Under the pieces are notes generated by a model. It was not told the origin of the DNA and did no database searches. It saw nothing but the letters and a program-made list of their open reading frames with translations. From contig NZ_JAJJOZ010000001.1 in assembly GCF_021653995.1 (NCBI RefSeq), positions 372,001 through 436,000 of the forward strand: a DNA stretch of 64,000 nt, written 5' to 3'. This document shows positions 32,897 to 41,451 of this stretch, one piece after another. The stretch is from Allopusillimonas lactea. GTDB taxonomy: Bacteria; Pseudomonadota; Gammaproteobacteria; Burkholderiales; Burkholderiaceae_B. The first letter of the stretch is position 1, and the number at the start of each line of letters is the position of its first letter. The position numbers and the translations under genes are program-made.

Positions 32897-34249
32897 TTAC
32901 TCCAGGAAGTGCCCCACCATAGGCGCGCGGGCAATCGCCCATACTTTGTCAATAATGGCCTGCGCCTCTTGCGCCGTAGCCGCGTTGCGGTAGGTGCTCA
33001 GGCGGCGGGCCTTGTCTTCGATCTCGGCGCGCGACAGCGTGTTGCCCGGATCGCCCTTGGGTTCGTCCACACGGCTCTCCAGCGTACGCCCGTCGCGTGT
33101 ACGCACGGCAACCTTGCCGATCCAGCGTGCAGGGTAGGCGGTGTCCACCTCCTGGTCCAGTTCCATCGACACCCGATTACGGAAGTCGCTGACCTGCGCG
33201 TTTTCCAGGCCGGCATCGAATTCAGCCAGACCGGCGCGCTGGTGAACGGCAATCAGGCCCAGCACCGTGCCCATCGAAAACTTGGACTGATGCACGGTGG
33301 TGGGGTTGACCACCGGCCCTAGCACGTCGATGGCGCCCTGGTGTACACGGGCCGTAACGGATTCGATATCGCCAGCCGTCAGGCCGTGTTCACGCACCAG
33401 TGCCAACAGGGCGTCGGCGGCAGGGTGGGTATGGCGGCAGGAGGCGTGGTATTTGAAGGAGGTCTCGAGTACCGTCCAGCGCTGGCCCAGCCCGTCTGTG
33501 AGCTTGGCGGGGTTGGCGTCGCTGGACATGCCGGCCGCCATGCCCTGGGGGCCTTCCAGGATGCGGCGCGCGCCGGTAAAGCCCTCTTGCGCCAGGTAGG
33601 CGGCCGTCAGGCCACTGGCGGCCGCTTTGGCGGTATGCAGTTGTTTGGAATCCGCCGCATCGCGCAGGAATTCCCAGAGGCCGCTGGCCTGGGTGCCAGC
33701 CGAACCAAAAGCGTCGAGCATCTGTTCGGCGGTGAGGTTGAGCAGCCGGCCCACAGCCGCCGCAGCCGCCAGCGTACCCGCTGTGCCGGTGGTATGGAAT
33801 ACTTTGTAGTGCGACCGACCCAGGAATTCGCCAACGCGGATACCGACCTCATAGCCCGCGACACAGGCCGTGAGCAGTTCGCGGCCGGTGCGGCCCAAGG
33901 CCTGGGCAGCTGCGATGGCAGGCGGGAACACCACGGCGGCAGGGTGGAACACCGAGCCGTTGTGCACGTCATCCTGCTCCACCATATGCGCGGAGGCGGC
34001 GTTGACCATGGCGGCAAACAATGGGCTGGTAGTCTTGCGTGTGACCATGTTTTCAGAAGGCCCGCTGGCAGGCCCCATGGCGTCGGCGAAATGCCCGATG
34101 GCCTGCACCGGCCGCGCGCTGGAACCGGCCAATATCGATGCCAGCGTATCCAGCATCAAGTCTTCGGTGCGGCGCAGCACTGCGTCGGGGATTTCTTCGT
34201 AGGATAGGCCTGCGGCGAAGGCGGCAAGCTCAGCGCTGGGATGGCTCAT
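32897..34249 (-). CDS. MmgE/PrpD family protein
   Basis: Cytosolic protein of the family that includes 2-methylcitrate dehydratase (PrpD) and cis-aconitate decarboxylase. Family sequence includes LMLDTLASILAGSSARPVQA, NAASAHMVEQDDVHNGSVFHPAAVV (in two motifs), GYEVGIRVGEFLGRSHYKVFHTTGT, FGSAGTQASGLWEFL and SFKYHASCRHTHPAADALL. The ATG at 34249 gives 450 residues, the usual length; the frame extends further upstream without homology. prpB and prpC are absent, so 2-methylcitrate may not be the substrate. It lies 76 bases downstream of an acyl-CoA dehydrogenase on the same strand, suggesting a short carboxylic-acid degradation operon. Confidence 0.88.
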   Translation of the reverse strand: MSHPSAELAAFAAGLSYEEIPDAVLRRTEDLMLDTLASILAGSSARPVQAIGHFADAMGPASGPSENMVTRKTTSPLFAAMVNAASAHMVEQDDVHNGSVFHPAAVVFPPAIAAAQALGRTGRELLTACVAGYEVGIRVGEFLGRSHYKVFHTTGTAGTLAAAAAVGRLLNLTAEQMLDAFGSAGTQASGLWEFLRDAADSKQLHTAKAAASGLTAAYLAQEGFTGARRILEGPQGMAAGMSSDANPAKLTDGLGQRWTVLETSFKYHASCRHTHPAADALLALVREHGLTAGDIESVTARVHQGAIDVLGPVVNPTTVHQSKFSMGTVLGLIAVHQRAGLAEFDAGLENAQVSDFRNRVSMELDQEVDTAYPARWIGKVAVRTRDGRTLESRVDEPKGDPGNTLSRAEIEDKARRLSTYRNAATAQEAQAIIDKVWAIARAPMVGHFLE

Positions 34250-34325
34250 GATATGTTTGCCTGATGGTATTTGACAGTGTTGGGGGAAGGGCGGCGCGGG
34301 GCCGCCTTGTTTCATTGGCTTGCGA

Positions 34326-35486
34326 TCAGAACGAGCGTGGCAGGCCCAGTATATGCTCGGCCACGTACGACAAGATAAGGTTGGTGGAAATCGGCGCCAC
34401 TTGATACAGGCGCGTTTCGCGGAACTTGCGCTCGATGTCGTATTCGTTGGCAAAGCCGAAGCCGCCATGGAATTGCAGGCAGGCGTTGGCGGCCTCCCAT
34501 GAAGCATCGGCCGCGAGCAGCTTGGCCATATTGGCTTGGGCGCCACAGGGCTGGTGCGCATCGAACAGGCGGCAGGCTTCGAAACGCATCAGGCTGGCTG
34601 CCTCGATATTGATGTGAGCGCGAGCGATGGGGAACTGCACGCCTTGGTTCTGACCAATGGGGCGGCCGAATACAATGCGCTCCTTCGCATAGGCCGAGAC
34701 CTTGTCGATGAACCAGCGACCATCGCCAATGCATTCGGCGGCGATCAGCGTGCGTTCTGCGTTCAGGCCGTCGAGAATATACTTGAACCCCTTGCCTTCT
34801 TCGCCGATCAGGTTCTCGGCAGGGATTTCCAGGTTGTCAAAGAAGAGCTCGTTGGTTTCGTGGTTTACCATATTGGGGATGGGGCGCACCTCCATGCCCT
34901 TGCCGATGGCCTGGTGCAGGTCAACGATGAAAATCGACATGCCTTCCGATTTCTTCTTCACCTGCTCCAGCGGCGTGGTGCGCGCCAGCAGAATCATCAG
35001 GTCGGAATGCTGGATGCGCGAGATCCATACCTTCTGGCCATTCACGACATATCGGTCGCCCTTGCGCACCGCGGTGGTCTTGATCTTGGTGGTATCGGTG
35101 CCGGTGGTGGGTTCCGTGACGCCCATGGACTGCAGGCGCAGCTCTCCGCTGGCAATGCGCGGCAGGTACAGGTTTTTCTGTGCGTCGGATCCATGGCGCA
35201 GCAGCGTGCCCATGTTATACATCTGCCCGTGGCACACGCCCGAATTGCCACCGTTGCGGTTGATCTCTTCCATGATGACCGAGGCCGCTGTGAGGCTCAA
35301 ACCCGAGCCGCCGTATTCTTCGGGGATGAGCGCCGCCAGCCAACCGGCTTCGGTGAGCGTCTTGACGAACGCTTCGGGGTAGCCGCGTTCTTCGTCCACC
35401 TTGCGAAAGTATTCGGGCGGGAACTGTGCGCACAGGTCGCGGATGGCGTCGCGGATGTCCTGGAAGTCGTTGTGCGGGTTGGTCAT
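34326..35486 (-). CDS. Acyl-CoA dehydrogenase, helix-G glutamate type
   Basis: FAD-dependent alpha,beta-dehydrogenase of an acyl-CoA. Visible are IPEEYGGSGLSLTAASVIMEEI, MGVTEPTTGTDTTKIKTTA (FAD loop), VNGQKVWISRIQHSDLMILLAR and GRPIGQNQGVQFPIA. At the usual catalytic position of medium-chain enzymes (YQIYEGT) the sequence is LYQVAPIST, lacking Glu. A glutamate in LNAERTLIAAE sits where isovaleryl- and long-chain acyl-CoA dehydrogenases carry theirs, so branched substrates are plausible. The ATG at 35486 gives 386 residues. It heads a minus-strand pair with the PrpD gene and diverges from a LysR regulator that probably controls it. Confidence 0.9.
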   Translation of the reverse strand: MTNPHNDFQDIRDAIRDLCAQFPPEYFRKVDEERGYPEAFVKTLTEAGWLAALIPEEYGGSGLSLTAASVIMEEINRNGGNSGVCHGQMYNMGTLLRHGSDAQKNLYLPRIASGELRLQSMGVTEPTTGTDTTKIKTTAVRKGDRYVVNGQKVWISRIQHSDLMILLARTTPLEQVKKKSEGMSIFIVDLHQAIGKGMEVRPIPNMVNHETNELFFDNLEIPAENLIGEEGKGFKYILDGLNAERTLIAAECIGDGRWFIDKVSAYAKERIVFGRPIGQNQGVQFPIARAHINIEAASLMRFEACRLFDAHQPCGAQANMAKLLAADASWEAANACLQFHGGFGFANEYDIERKFRETRLYQVAPISTNLILSYVAEHILGLPRSF

Positions 35487-35695
35487 GGCTTGGATTCCGG
35501 GTTTATTACAATAGAGGTGGATTGCTGTCGTTGCGCTACTGTGCCCCAAGCGTCGCGGCTTGCCAATTATTGCTTGCTTAAGCGGGGCTTTCTAATTCAT
35601 GAAGAGCGCGCTGCGCGCCCTGATGTCGGCCTGCCCCGTGGCGGCATGCATCGCCGGCAAGCTTTCTTAACCCACTACTGCGCGAGATCGTTACG

Positions 35696-36655
35696 ATGGC
35701 CACGCATTTCGACCTGATCGACATGCAATTAATGGTGAATGTTGCAAGTGCCCAAAGCATGACCAAGGGAGCCGAGCGCTCGTTTCTTTCCTTGCCTGCC
35801 GCCAGCAATCGCGTCAAGAACCTGGAGCAGCACTTGGGCACCGCGCTGCTGTATCGCAACAGCCAGGGCGTCACCCTCACGCCCTCCGGCGAGGCGTTCG
35901 TGCGCCACGCCCGCATTGTGCTGCGCCAGCTCGAACACCTGCGCGGCGACATCCGCGAGTATGCCAGCGGGGTCAAGGGGCAGATCCGTGTGTTTGCCAA
36001 CACAACGGCCATGAATGAATTCATGCCTAATGTGCTGGCCCGCTACCTCAGCGCCCACCCCGAGGTCAATGTCGAGCTGCGCGAACGCCTCAGCTACCAA
36101 GTGGTCAAGGCGGTGGCCGACGGCTCGGCCGATATCGGTATCACCGCGCAAAGCGGCGGCGGCGAAAACATAGAATTCCTGCCTTACCGCACCGATCGCC
36201 TGGTGCTGGTCACGCACCGCGATCATCCGCTTGCCGCCCATGTCTCGGTGGATTTTGACGCCACTCTGTCATGGGACTACGTTGGCCTGTTTGAGGCCAG
36301 CGCTATTCACAGCTTTCTGTTGCAGGCCGCCGACGAAATCGGGCGCGTGCTGCGATTCCGGGTCGAAGTCAGCAACTTCGAGGCCGCATGCCGCCTGATC
36401 GCCGCACAGGTCGGGATTGGGGTCATTCCAGAATCTGCCGCGCGGCGCTATGTGCAGGGCCTGCCGCTGGCCATGATCGGCCTGAACGACTCCTGGTCGC
36501 TGCGCCGGCTCAGCATCTGCGTGCGGCAATTCGACAAACTGCCCGTTTTCGCCAAAGACCTGGTATCCCTCCTGGTCAGGGACGGCGCACAGGACGAAAC
36601 TCTGGCGCAAGGTGCCACCGACGCCGCCTGCGATGCCAGCACACCTCCGATGTAA
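35696..36655 (+). CDS. LysR family transcriptional regulator
   Basis: A 319-residue LTTR. The N-terminal helix-turn-helix spans about residues 6-65 (LMVNVASAQSMTKGAERSFLSL, PAASNRVKNLEQHLGTALL read in sections, TLTPSGEAFVRHAR). The rest is the substrate-binding effector domain (GQIRVFANTTAMNEFMPNVLARYL, DIGITAQ, LVLVTHRDHPLA, VGIGVIPESAARRY). It diverges from the acyl-CoA dehydrogenase/PrpD pair across 209 bases, the standard layout for an LTTR controlling its neighbour. Its inducer is unknown. Its stop is only 4 bases before the rdgB start, so it may also be read into rdgB. Confidence 0.9.
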   Translation: MATHFDLIDMQLMVNVASAQSMTKGAERSFLSLPAASNRVKNLEQHLGTALLYRNSQGVTLTPSGEAFVRHARIVLRQLEHLRGDIREYASGVKGQIRVFANTTAMNEFMPNVLARYLSAHPEVNVELRERLSYQVVKAVADGSADIGITAQSGGGENIEFLPYRTDRLVLVTHRDHPLAAHVSVDFDATLSWDYVGLFEASAIHSFLLQAADEIGRVLRFRVEVSNFEAACRLIAAQVGIGVIPESAARRYVQGLPLAMIGLNDSWSLRRLSICVRQFDKLPVFAKDLVSLLVRDGAQDETLAQGATDAACDASTPPM

Positions 36656-36659
36656 AGAC

Positions 36660-37319
36660 ATGAATTCCTCCAACGATACATATTCCTCAAATGCCATCGC
36701 CGGCACAAAAGTCGTGCTCGCTTCCAACAACGCCGGAAAGCTGAAAGAGTTTTCCGCCATACTTGGCCAGGCGGGTATTGTCATGGTCGCGCAGGGCGAG
36801 CTGGGCGTGCCCGAAGCTGACGAGCCGTTTTCAACCTTCGTCGAGAACGCGCTGGCCAAGGCGCGCCACGCCAGCAGCTTCACCGGCCTGCCTGCATTGG
36901 CCGACGATTCCGGGTTGTGTGTGCACGCCCTGGATGGCGCGCCCGGCGTGTTTTCTGCACGCTACGCGGCGCTGGCGGGTGGTCCCAAGTCGGATGCCGC
37001 CAATAATCAGCGCCTGGTGCGTGAGTTGGCCGATTGCACCGATCGCCGAGCCTGTTATGTTGCGCTGCTGGTCTATGTGCAATCGGCGCAGGATCCCACG
37101 CCACTCATTGCCGAGGGCCGCTGGGAGGGCGAAATCATCGACTCCCCGCGGGGGGAGAACGGCTTTGGCTACGATCCTCATTTTTACCTGCCCGGCCTGG
37201 GCCGTACCGTCGCCGAACTGAGCCCGGCGGAAAAAAACGCAATCAGCCACCGCGCCCAGGCCTTGCAGGTGTTGCTGCGAGGCTTGCACGATAGAGGCGT
37301 GAGGGGTGCGCTGTCATGA
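36660..37319 (+). CDS. rdgB: RdgB/HAM1 family non-canonical purine NTP pyrophosphatase
   Basis: Hydrolyses dITP, dXTP and ITP to the monophosphates, keeping damaged purines out of nucleic acid. VVLASNNAGKLKEFSAIL is the family start; TFVENALAKARHAS, ALADDSGLCVHALDGAPGVFSARYA (in two motifs), ENGFGYDPHFYLPG and SHRAQALQ follow. The ATG at 36660 gives 219 residues, with a somewhat long N-terminus. The stop overlaps the hemW start by 4 bases (ATGA), so the two are translationally coupled. Upstream the gene nearly touches the LysR gene. Confidence 0.94.
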   Translation: MNSSNDTYSSNAIAGTKVVLASNNAGKLKEFSAILGQAGIVMVAQGELGVPEADEPFSTFVENALAKARHASSFTGLPALADDSGLCVHALDGAPGVFSARYAALAGGPKSDAANNQRLVRELADCTDRRACYVALLVYVQSAQDPTPLIAEGRWEGEIIDSPRGENGFGYDPHFYLPGLGRTVAELSPAEKNAISHRAQALQVLLRGLHDRGVRGALS

Positions 37320-38539
37320 CCACACCCACCGTACGCGTGGCCTCGCGGCAGCCCGGCGTGGTTGCCGGAAGCGGGCAGCAGCGGGCCACCATTCTGCGCA
37401 GCCTTCCGCCGCTGTCGCTCTATGTGCACGTGCCGTGGTGCGTGCGCAAATGCCCTTACTGCGATTTCAATTCCCACGAGGCGGGCGGGGAGATACCCGA
37501 GCAAGCGTACTTGGAGGCCTTGCAGGCTGATCTGGAACAAGCGCTGCCGTTGGTTTGGGGCCGTCAGGTCATTTCGGTGTTCATTGGCGGCGGGACGCCC
37601 AGTCTGCTTTCCTCGTCGGCAATGGACCAAATGCTCGCTCTGTTTCGCGCCTGCCTGAATTTATTGCCGGATGCCGAGATCACCATGGAGGCCAACCCAG
37701 GAACAGTAGAGGCGGGGCGATTTGCCGATTATGCTGCCAGTGGCGTGAACCGCATCTCGTTGGGCATACAAAGCTTCGACGACGGCGCGCTCGCAGCCCT
37801 TGGCCGCATTCATGACAGCCGGCAGGCGCGCGCGGCCATCGATATTGCGCAACGTGCGGTGGACCGCGTCAATCTCGACCTAATGTTCGCGCTGCCGGGG
37901 CAATCGCTGGAAGGCTGCGCCCGCGACCTTAACGAAGCCATGTCTTTCGGCACCGGGCATTTATCGCTGTACCACCTGACGATGGAGCCCAATACCGTCT
38001 TCGCCAAGTACCCGCCTGTCGTGCCTGACGACGATGCCAGCGCCGCGATGCAGGACATGATCGTGGCCATGACAGCGCAGGGCGGCTGGTCGCGTTACGA
38101 AGTATCTGCCTATGCCAAGCCCGGGCAGCAATGTCGGCATAATCTCAACTATTGGCAATTTGGCGATTACCTTGGTATTGGGCCCGGCGCGCACGGCAAG
38201 CTCTCGTTCCACGACCGCATTGTGCGCCAGGCGCGCCTGCGCAACCCAGCTTCTTGGATAGACAAGGCGGTTCGGCGCGATGGCAGCCATATCGCCGAAG
38301 ACCGCGAGGTGCCGTGGCAGGACCTGGGCTTCGAATTCATGCTCAACGCGCTGCGCCTGAAAGGTGGTGTCGATCGCGGCGACTTCATCGCGCATACCGG
38401 GCAGTCCATCCTTACCATTATGCCCGCCATCGAGCGAGCAACCGCCCGCGGCTTGCTGGATCCGGACCGAGAGCGCCTGAAAGCCAGCGAACTGGGCTGG
38501 CGTTTCCTCAATGACCTGCAGGCGGAGTTTCTGCCCTGA
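37316..38539 (+). CDS. hemW: Radical SAM heme chaperone HemW
   Basis: HemW binds heme and a [4Fe-4S] cluster and is thought to insert heme into client enzymes. It is often misannotated as coproporphyrinogen oxidase HemN. LYVHVPWCVRKCPYCDFNSH carries the radical SAM CxxxCxxC motif, and the phenylalanine after the third cysteine fits HemW. Also seen are FIGGGTPSLLS, MEANPGTVEAGRFADYAASG, NRISLGIQSFDD and the C-terminal HemN_C region (WQDLGFEFMLNALRLKGGV). Length 407 is normal with about 30 extra N-terminal residues. Confidence 0.92.
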   Translation: MTTPTVRVASRQPGVVAGSGQQRATILRSLPPLSLYVHVPWCVRKCPYCDFNSHEAGGEIPEQAYLEALQADLEQALPLVWGRQVISVFIGGGTPSLLSSSAMDQMLALFRACLNLLPDAEITMEANPGTVEAGRFADYAASGVNRISLGIQSFDDGALAALGRIHDSRQARAAIDIAQRAVDRVNLDLMFALPGQSLEGCARDLNEAMSFGTGHLSLYHLTMEPNTVFAKYPPVVPDDDASAAMQDMIVAMTAQGGWSRYEVSAYAKPGQQCRHNLNYWQFGDYLGIGPGAHGKLSFHDRIVRQARLRNPASWIDKAVRRDGSHIAEDREVPWQDLGFEFMLNALRLKGGVDRGDFIAHTGQSILTIMPAIERATARGLLDPDRERLKASELGWRFLNDLQAEFLP

Positions 38540-38596
38540 AACGTTGCCGGGATGCGTCGCGTAAACAGCGCATCGCACTGGCTATGCACTAAAATA

Positions 38597-38613
38597 TGCA
38601 CCATTAATGTGCG
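38597..38613 (+). promoter_or_regulatory. Probable NtrC binding site upstream of glnA
   Basis: TGCACCATTAATGTGCG fits TGCACCA-N3-TGGTGCA in the left half and in GTGC of the right half. A further TGCACT half-site lies about 12 bases upstream. The site is about 90 bases upstream of the sigma-54 -24 element, a normal enhancer position. Confidence 0.6.
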
Positions 38614-38693
38614 TGCCGCCCCATAACGGGGCGTTACGCGCCCTCCCGCCGCATGGCAGGCCGCGTTTTCAGCAAAATCGGGCCCAGCAAATC

Positions 38694-38709
38694 TGGCACG
38701 CGTATTGCT
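38694..38709 (+). promoter_or_regulatory. Sigma-54 promoter of glnA
   Basis: TGGCACGCGTATTGCT matches the -24/-12 consensus TGGCACG-N4-TTGCW perfectly, with GG at -24 and GC at -12. Transcription would start near 38720, about 40 bases before the glnA ATG. With ntrB-ntrC downstream this is a nitrogen-regulated promoter. Confidence 0.9.
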
Positions 38710-38761
38710 TTTTGTCTCATATCGCAGCCCTGTTCTGTATTTATCCTCCCCTGGAGCCTTT

Positions 38762-40174
38762 ATGTCCACTCCCGAAGACGTTACCAAGCTGATCGCAGAC
38801 CGTGAGGTCGTGTTCGTCGATTTTCGCTTCACCGATACGCTCGGCAAAGAGCATCACCTGACCGTTCCCGCGCATTCGGTGGACGAAGAGAAACTGGAGT
38901 CGGGTGTGGCCTTCGACGGCTCCTCGATCGCTGGCTGGAAGGGGATCGAGGCCTCTGACATGCTGTTGATCCCGGACGCTGGCTCGGCCCGCCTGGATCC
39001 TTTCCGTGAAGAAGTCACGCTCAACCTTACCTGCGACGTCGTCGAACCTTCCGACCTGAAGGGCTACAGCCGCGACCCGCGTTCGCTGGCCAAGCGTGCC
39101 GAAGCCTATCTGAAGTCCAGCGGCCTGGGCGATACCGCTTACTTCGGCCCTGAACCCGAATTCTTTGTCTTTGACGGTGTGAGCTGGGACGACAACATGT
39201 CCGGGTGCTTCGTCAAGGTCAAGTCTGAAGAGGCGCCTTGGTCGCGCGGCCTGGATGTTGAGGGCGGCAACACGGGGCACCGCCCGGGCCTCAAAGGCGG
39301 CTATGTGCCTGTTTCTCCGGTCGATTCCTTCCAGGACATGCGCGGCGAAATGTGCTTGCTGCTCGAGCAGCAGGGCGTACCGGTCGAGATCCATCACCAT
39401 GAAGTGGCGGCGCCTGGCCAACTTGAGATCGGCACTAAGTTTTCCACCCTGGTGCAGCGCGCCGACTGGAACCAGATTCTCAAGTACACGATCCGCAACG
39501 TTGCGCATGTCTATGGCAAGACGGCCACCTTCATGCCCAAGCCTATCGTGGGCGACAATGGCTCGGGCATGCACGTACATCAGTCCATCTGGAAGGACGG
39601 CCAGAATCTGTTCGCCGGCAACGGCTACGCCGGCCTGTCCGAGTTCGCGCTTTACTATATTGGCGGCATCATCAAGCATGCCAAGGCGCTCAACGCCATC
39701 ACCAATCCTGGCACCAACTCCTACAAGCGTCTTGTGCCGCACTACGAAGCGCCCGTCAAGCTGGCATACTCGGCTCGCAACCGCTCGGCCTCCATTCGCA
39801 TTCCCTATGTGGGCAGCCCCAAGGCGCGTCGTGTTGAGGCCCGCTTCCCCGATCCGCTGGCCAACCCCTACCTGACGTTTGCGGCGCTGATGATGGCGGG
39901 CCTGGATGGTGTGCAGAACAAGATCCATCCCGGTGATCCGGCCGACAAGAACTTGTACGACCTACCGCCGGAAGAAGATGCGAAGATCCCGACCGTGTGC
40001 GCCTCGCTTGAAGAAGCACTGGACGCCCTGGATCGCGACCGTGAGTTTCTCACCCGTGGCGGCGTGTTCAGCAACGACATGCTTGATGCCTACATCGAAC
40101 TCAAGATGAGCGAAGTCACGCGCCTGCGCATGACCACGCACCCGATCGAGTTCGATATGTACTACAGCTTGTAA
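38762..40174 (+). CDS. glnA: Glutamine synthetase type I
   Basis: Makes glutamine from glutamate, ammonia and ATP; a cytosolic dodecamer central to nitrogen assimilation. Family motifs seen: VAFDGSSIAGWKGIEASDM, YFGPEPEFFVFD, EIHHHEVAAPGQLEIG, KPIVGDNGSGMHVHQS, NPGTNSYKRLVPHYEAP and the adenylylation site NLYDLPPEE with Tyr399. The adenylylation tyrosine and 470-residue length mark GSI-beta, controlled by GlnE. The ATG at 38762 has CTGGAG upstream. It follows a perfect sigma-54 promoter and precedes ntrB-ntrC, as in enteric glnALG. Confidence 0.97.
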   Translation: MSTPEDVTKLIADREVVFVDFRFTDTLGKEHHLTVPAHSVDEEKLESGVAFDGSSIAGWKGIEASDMLLIPDAGSARLDPFREEVTLNLTCDVVEPSDLKGYSRDPRSLAKRAEAYLKSSGLGDTAYFGPEPEFFVFDGVSWDDNMSGCFVKVKSEEAPWSRGLDVEGGNTGHRPGLKGGYVPVSPVDSFQDMRGEMCLLLEQQGVPVEIHHHEVAAPGQLEIGTKFSTLVQRADWNQILKYTIRNVAHVYGKTATFMPKPIVGDNGSGMHVHQSIWKDGQNLFAGNGYAGLSEFALYYIGGIIKHAKALNAITNPGTNSYKRLVPHYEAPVKLAYSARNRSASIRIPYVGSPKARRVEARFPDPLANPYLTFAALMMAGLDGVQNKIHPGDPADKNLYDLPPEEDAKIPTVCASLEEALDALDRDREFLTRGGVFSNDMLDAYIELKMSEVTRLRMTTHPIEFDMYYSL

Positions 40175-40181
40175 GGTTGCA

Positions 40182-40209
40182 GGTCTGCGCGTGCATGCAC
40201 GCGCAGGCC
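40182..40209. repeat. Palindromic hairpin between glnA and ntrB
   Basis: CTGCGCGTGCATGCACGCGCAG (in two halves, 40185-40195 and 40196-40206) is a perfect 22-bp palindrome, extendable by three pairs. It begins 7 bases after the glnA stop and has no U-tract. It may attenuate read-through so that glnA mRNA exceeds ntrBC mRNA. Confidence 0.65.
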
Positions 40210-40352
40210 GCCGGCAGCGGGCGAAAGCGTATGCACCCAGCAAAGTTCACCGCCTGAAAGCGTCGGCGCGTTCGTCACCGCCCGGCAAAGCCCGCGAAGG
40301 ATTTATGCCGCTGGAGGGCGCATCCGCGCCGCGCGCTACAGAAGGAAACTTG

Positions 40353-41405
40353 ATGGAACCAGCCAGCTACGACCTGCTTTCGACCGCCGTGCTGTTTCTG
40401 GATCACGACGGGCGCATCCTGCACGCCAACACGGCCGCCGAAGAGCTTTTCAGCCTGTCGCGCAGACAGCTTGCGGGGCAATTGCTGGGCAGGCTGCTGG
40501 ATGCCCACGGTGCACTTTGCGAGCGGCTGCCCGATGCCATCGAAGGTAAGTTCGGCATCCTGCGCCAGGATCTGATCATGACGCGCTGGGGGCGCCAGCA
40601 GGCCATCAGCCTGGCGGTGGTGCCCCTGCACCAGCAGCCCTGGGCTGCGCTGGTAGAAGCGCGGGTCATCGAACACCACATTCTGTTGGATCGCCACCAG
40701 CAGCTTGCCAACGAGCTCACCGCGCAGCGCGAATCCCTGCGCAATCTGGCGCATGAAGTCAAAAACCCGCTGGGTGGCATACGCGGGGCGGCACAACTGC
40801 TCGAAGCCGAGCTCGGCGACGACAGCCTGCGCGAGTATACGCAAGTCATCATTGCCGAAGCCGACCGCTTGGGTGGCTTGGTCGATCGCCTGATTTCCCC
40901 GCAGGGTGAGTCGCTGGTGATGGGTTGGCTCAATATCCATGAAGTCTGCGAGCGTGTTTATACGCTGTTGTCGGCCGAATTCCCGCACATTCAGTTTGTA
41001 CGCGATTACGATGCCTCGGCACCGGACTTAAAGGGCGATTTTGCACGCCTGCTGCAGGCGCTGCTGAACATTGCCCGCAACGCAGCGCAAGCGCTCACTG
41101 AGCATGCGCCCCACGACGGCGCACCGCGCGTCATTTTGCGCACCCGCGTGGGGCGCCAATTGCTGCTGGGTGGCCACCAGGCCCGCATGGGCCTTATTGT
41201 GTCGGTGATCGACAACGGCCCCGGTGTTCCGCCCGAACTGCGCGACAAAATTTTTCATCCTCTGGTTACCGGACGGCCGAGCGGCACCGGCTTGGGGCTG
41301 AGTCTGGCACAGGAATTCACCCAGCAGCACGGCGGTATCGTGGAGTTCGATTCCTACGCGGGGCGCACGGAGTTCCGGATGGTGCTTCCGCTTGAATCCC
41401 CATGA
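40353..41405 (+). CDS. glnL: Nitrogen regulation sensor histidine kinase NtrB
   Basis: Phosphorylates or dephosphorylates NtrC according to nitrogen status signalled by PII. It is a cytosolic kinase without membrane segments. The N-terminal PAS domain (STAVLFLDHDGRILHANTAA) is followed by the H-box LRNLAHEVKNPLGGIRGAA, N-box (LLNIARNAAQAL) and the G-boxes VIDNGPGVPPELRDKIFHPL and GTGLGLSLAQEF. The ATG at 40353 with AAGGAA upstream gives 350 residues, the family length; upstream in-frame starts lie in the palindromic leader. It lies between glnA and ntrC on one strand. Confidence 0.95.
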   Translation: MEPASYDLLSTAVLFLDHDGRILHANTAAEELFSLSRRQLAGQLLGRLLDAHGALCERLPDAIEGKFGILRQDLIMTRWGRQQAISLAVVPLHQQPWAALVEARVIEHHILLDRHQQLANELTAQRESLRNLAHEVKNPLGGIRGAAQLLEAELGDDSLREYTQVIIAEADRLGGLVDRLISPQGESLVMGWLNIHEVCERVYTLLSAEFPHIQFVRDYDASAPDLKGDFARLLQALLNIARNAAQALTEHAPHDGAPRVILRTRVGRQLLLGGHQARMGLIVSVIDNGPGVPPELRDKIFHPLVTGRPSGTGLGLSLAQEFTQQHGGIVEFDSYAGRTEFRMVLPLESP

Positions 41406-41451
41406 ACGCCAAGTGCGGGCGCGCGCAGCGCCTGCGATGACGGAGCAAAGC

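Noticed and set aside
38741..39928. A 395-codon minus-strand frame opposite glnA.
   Set aside because: It mirrors the strongly conserved glnA and has no recognisable motif.
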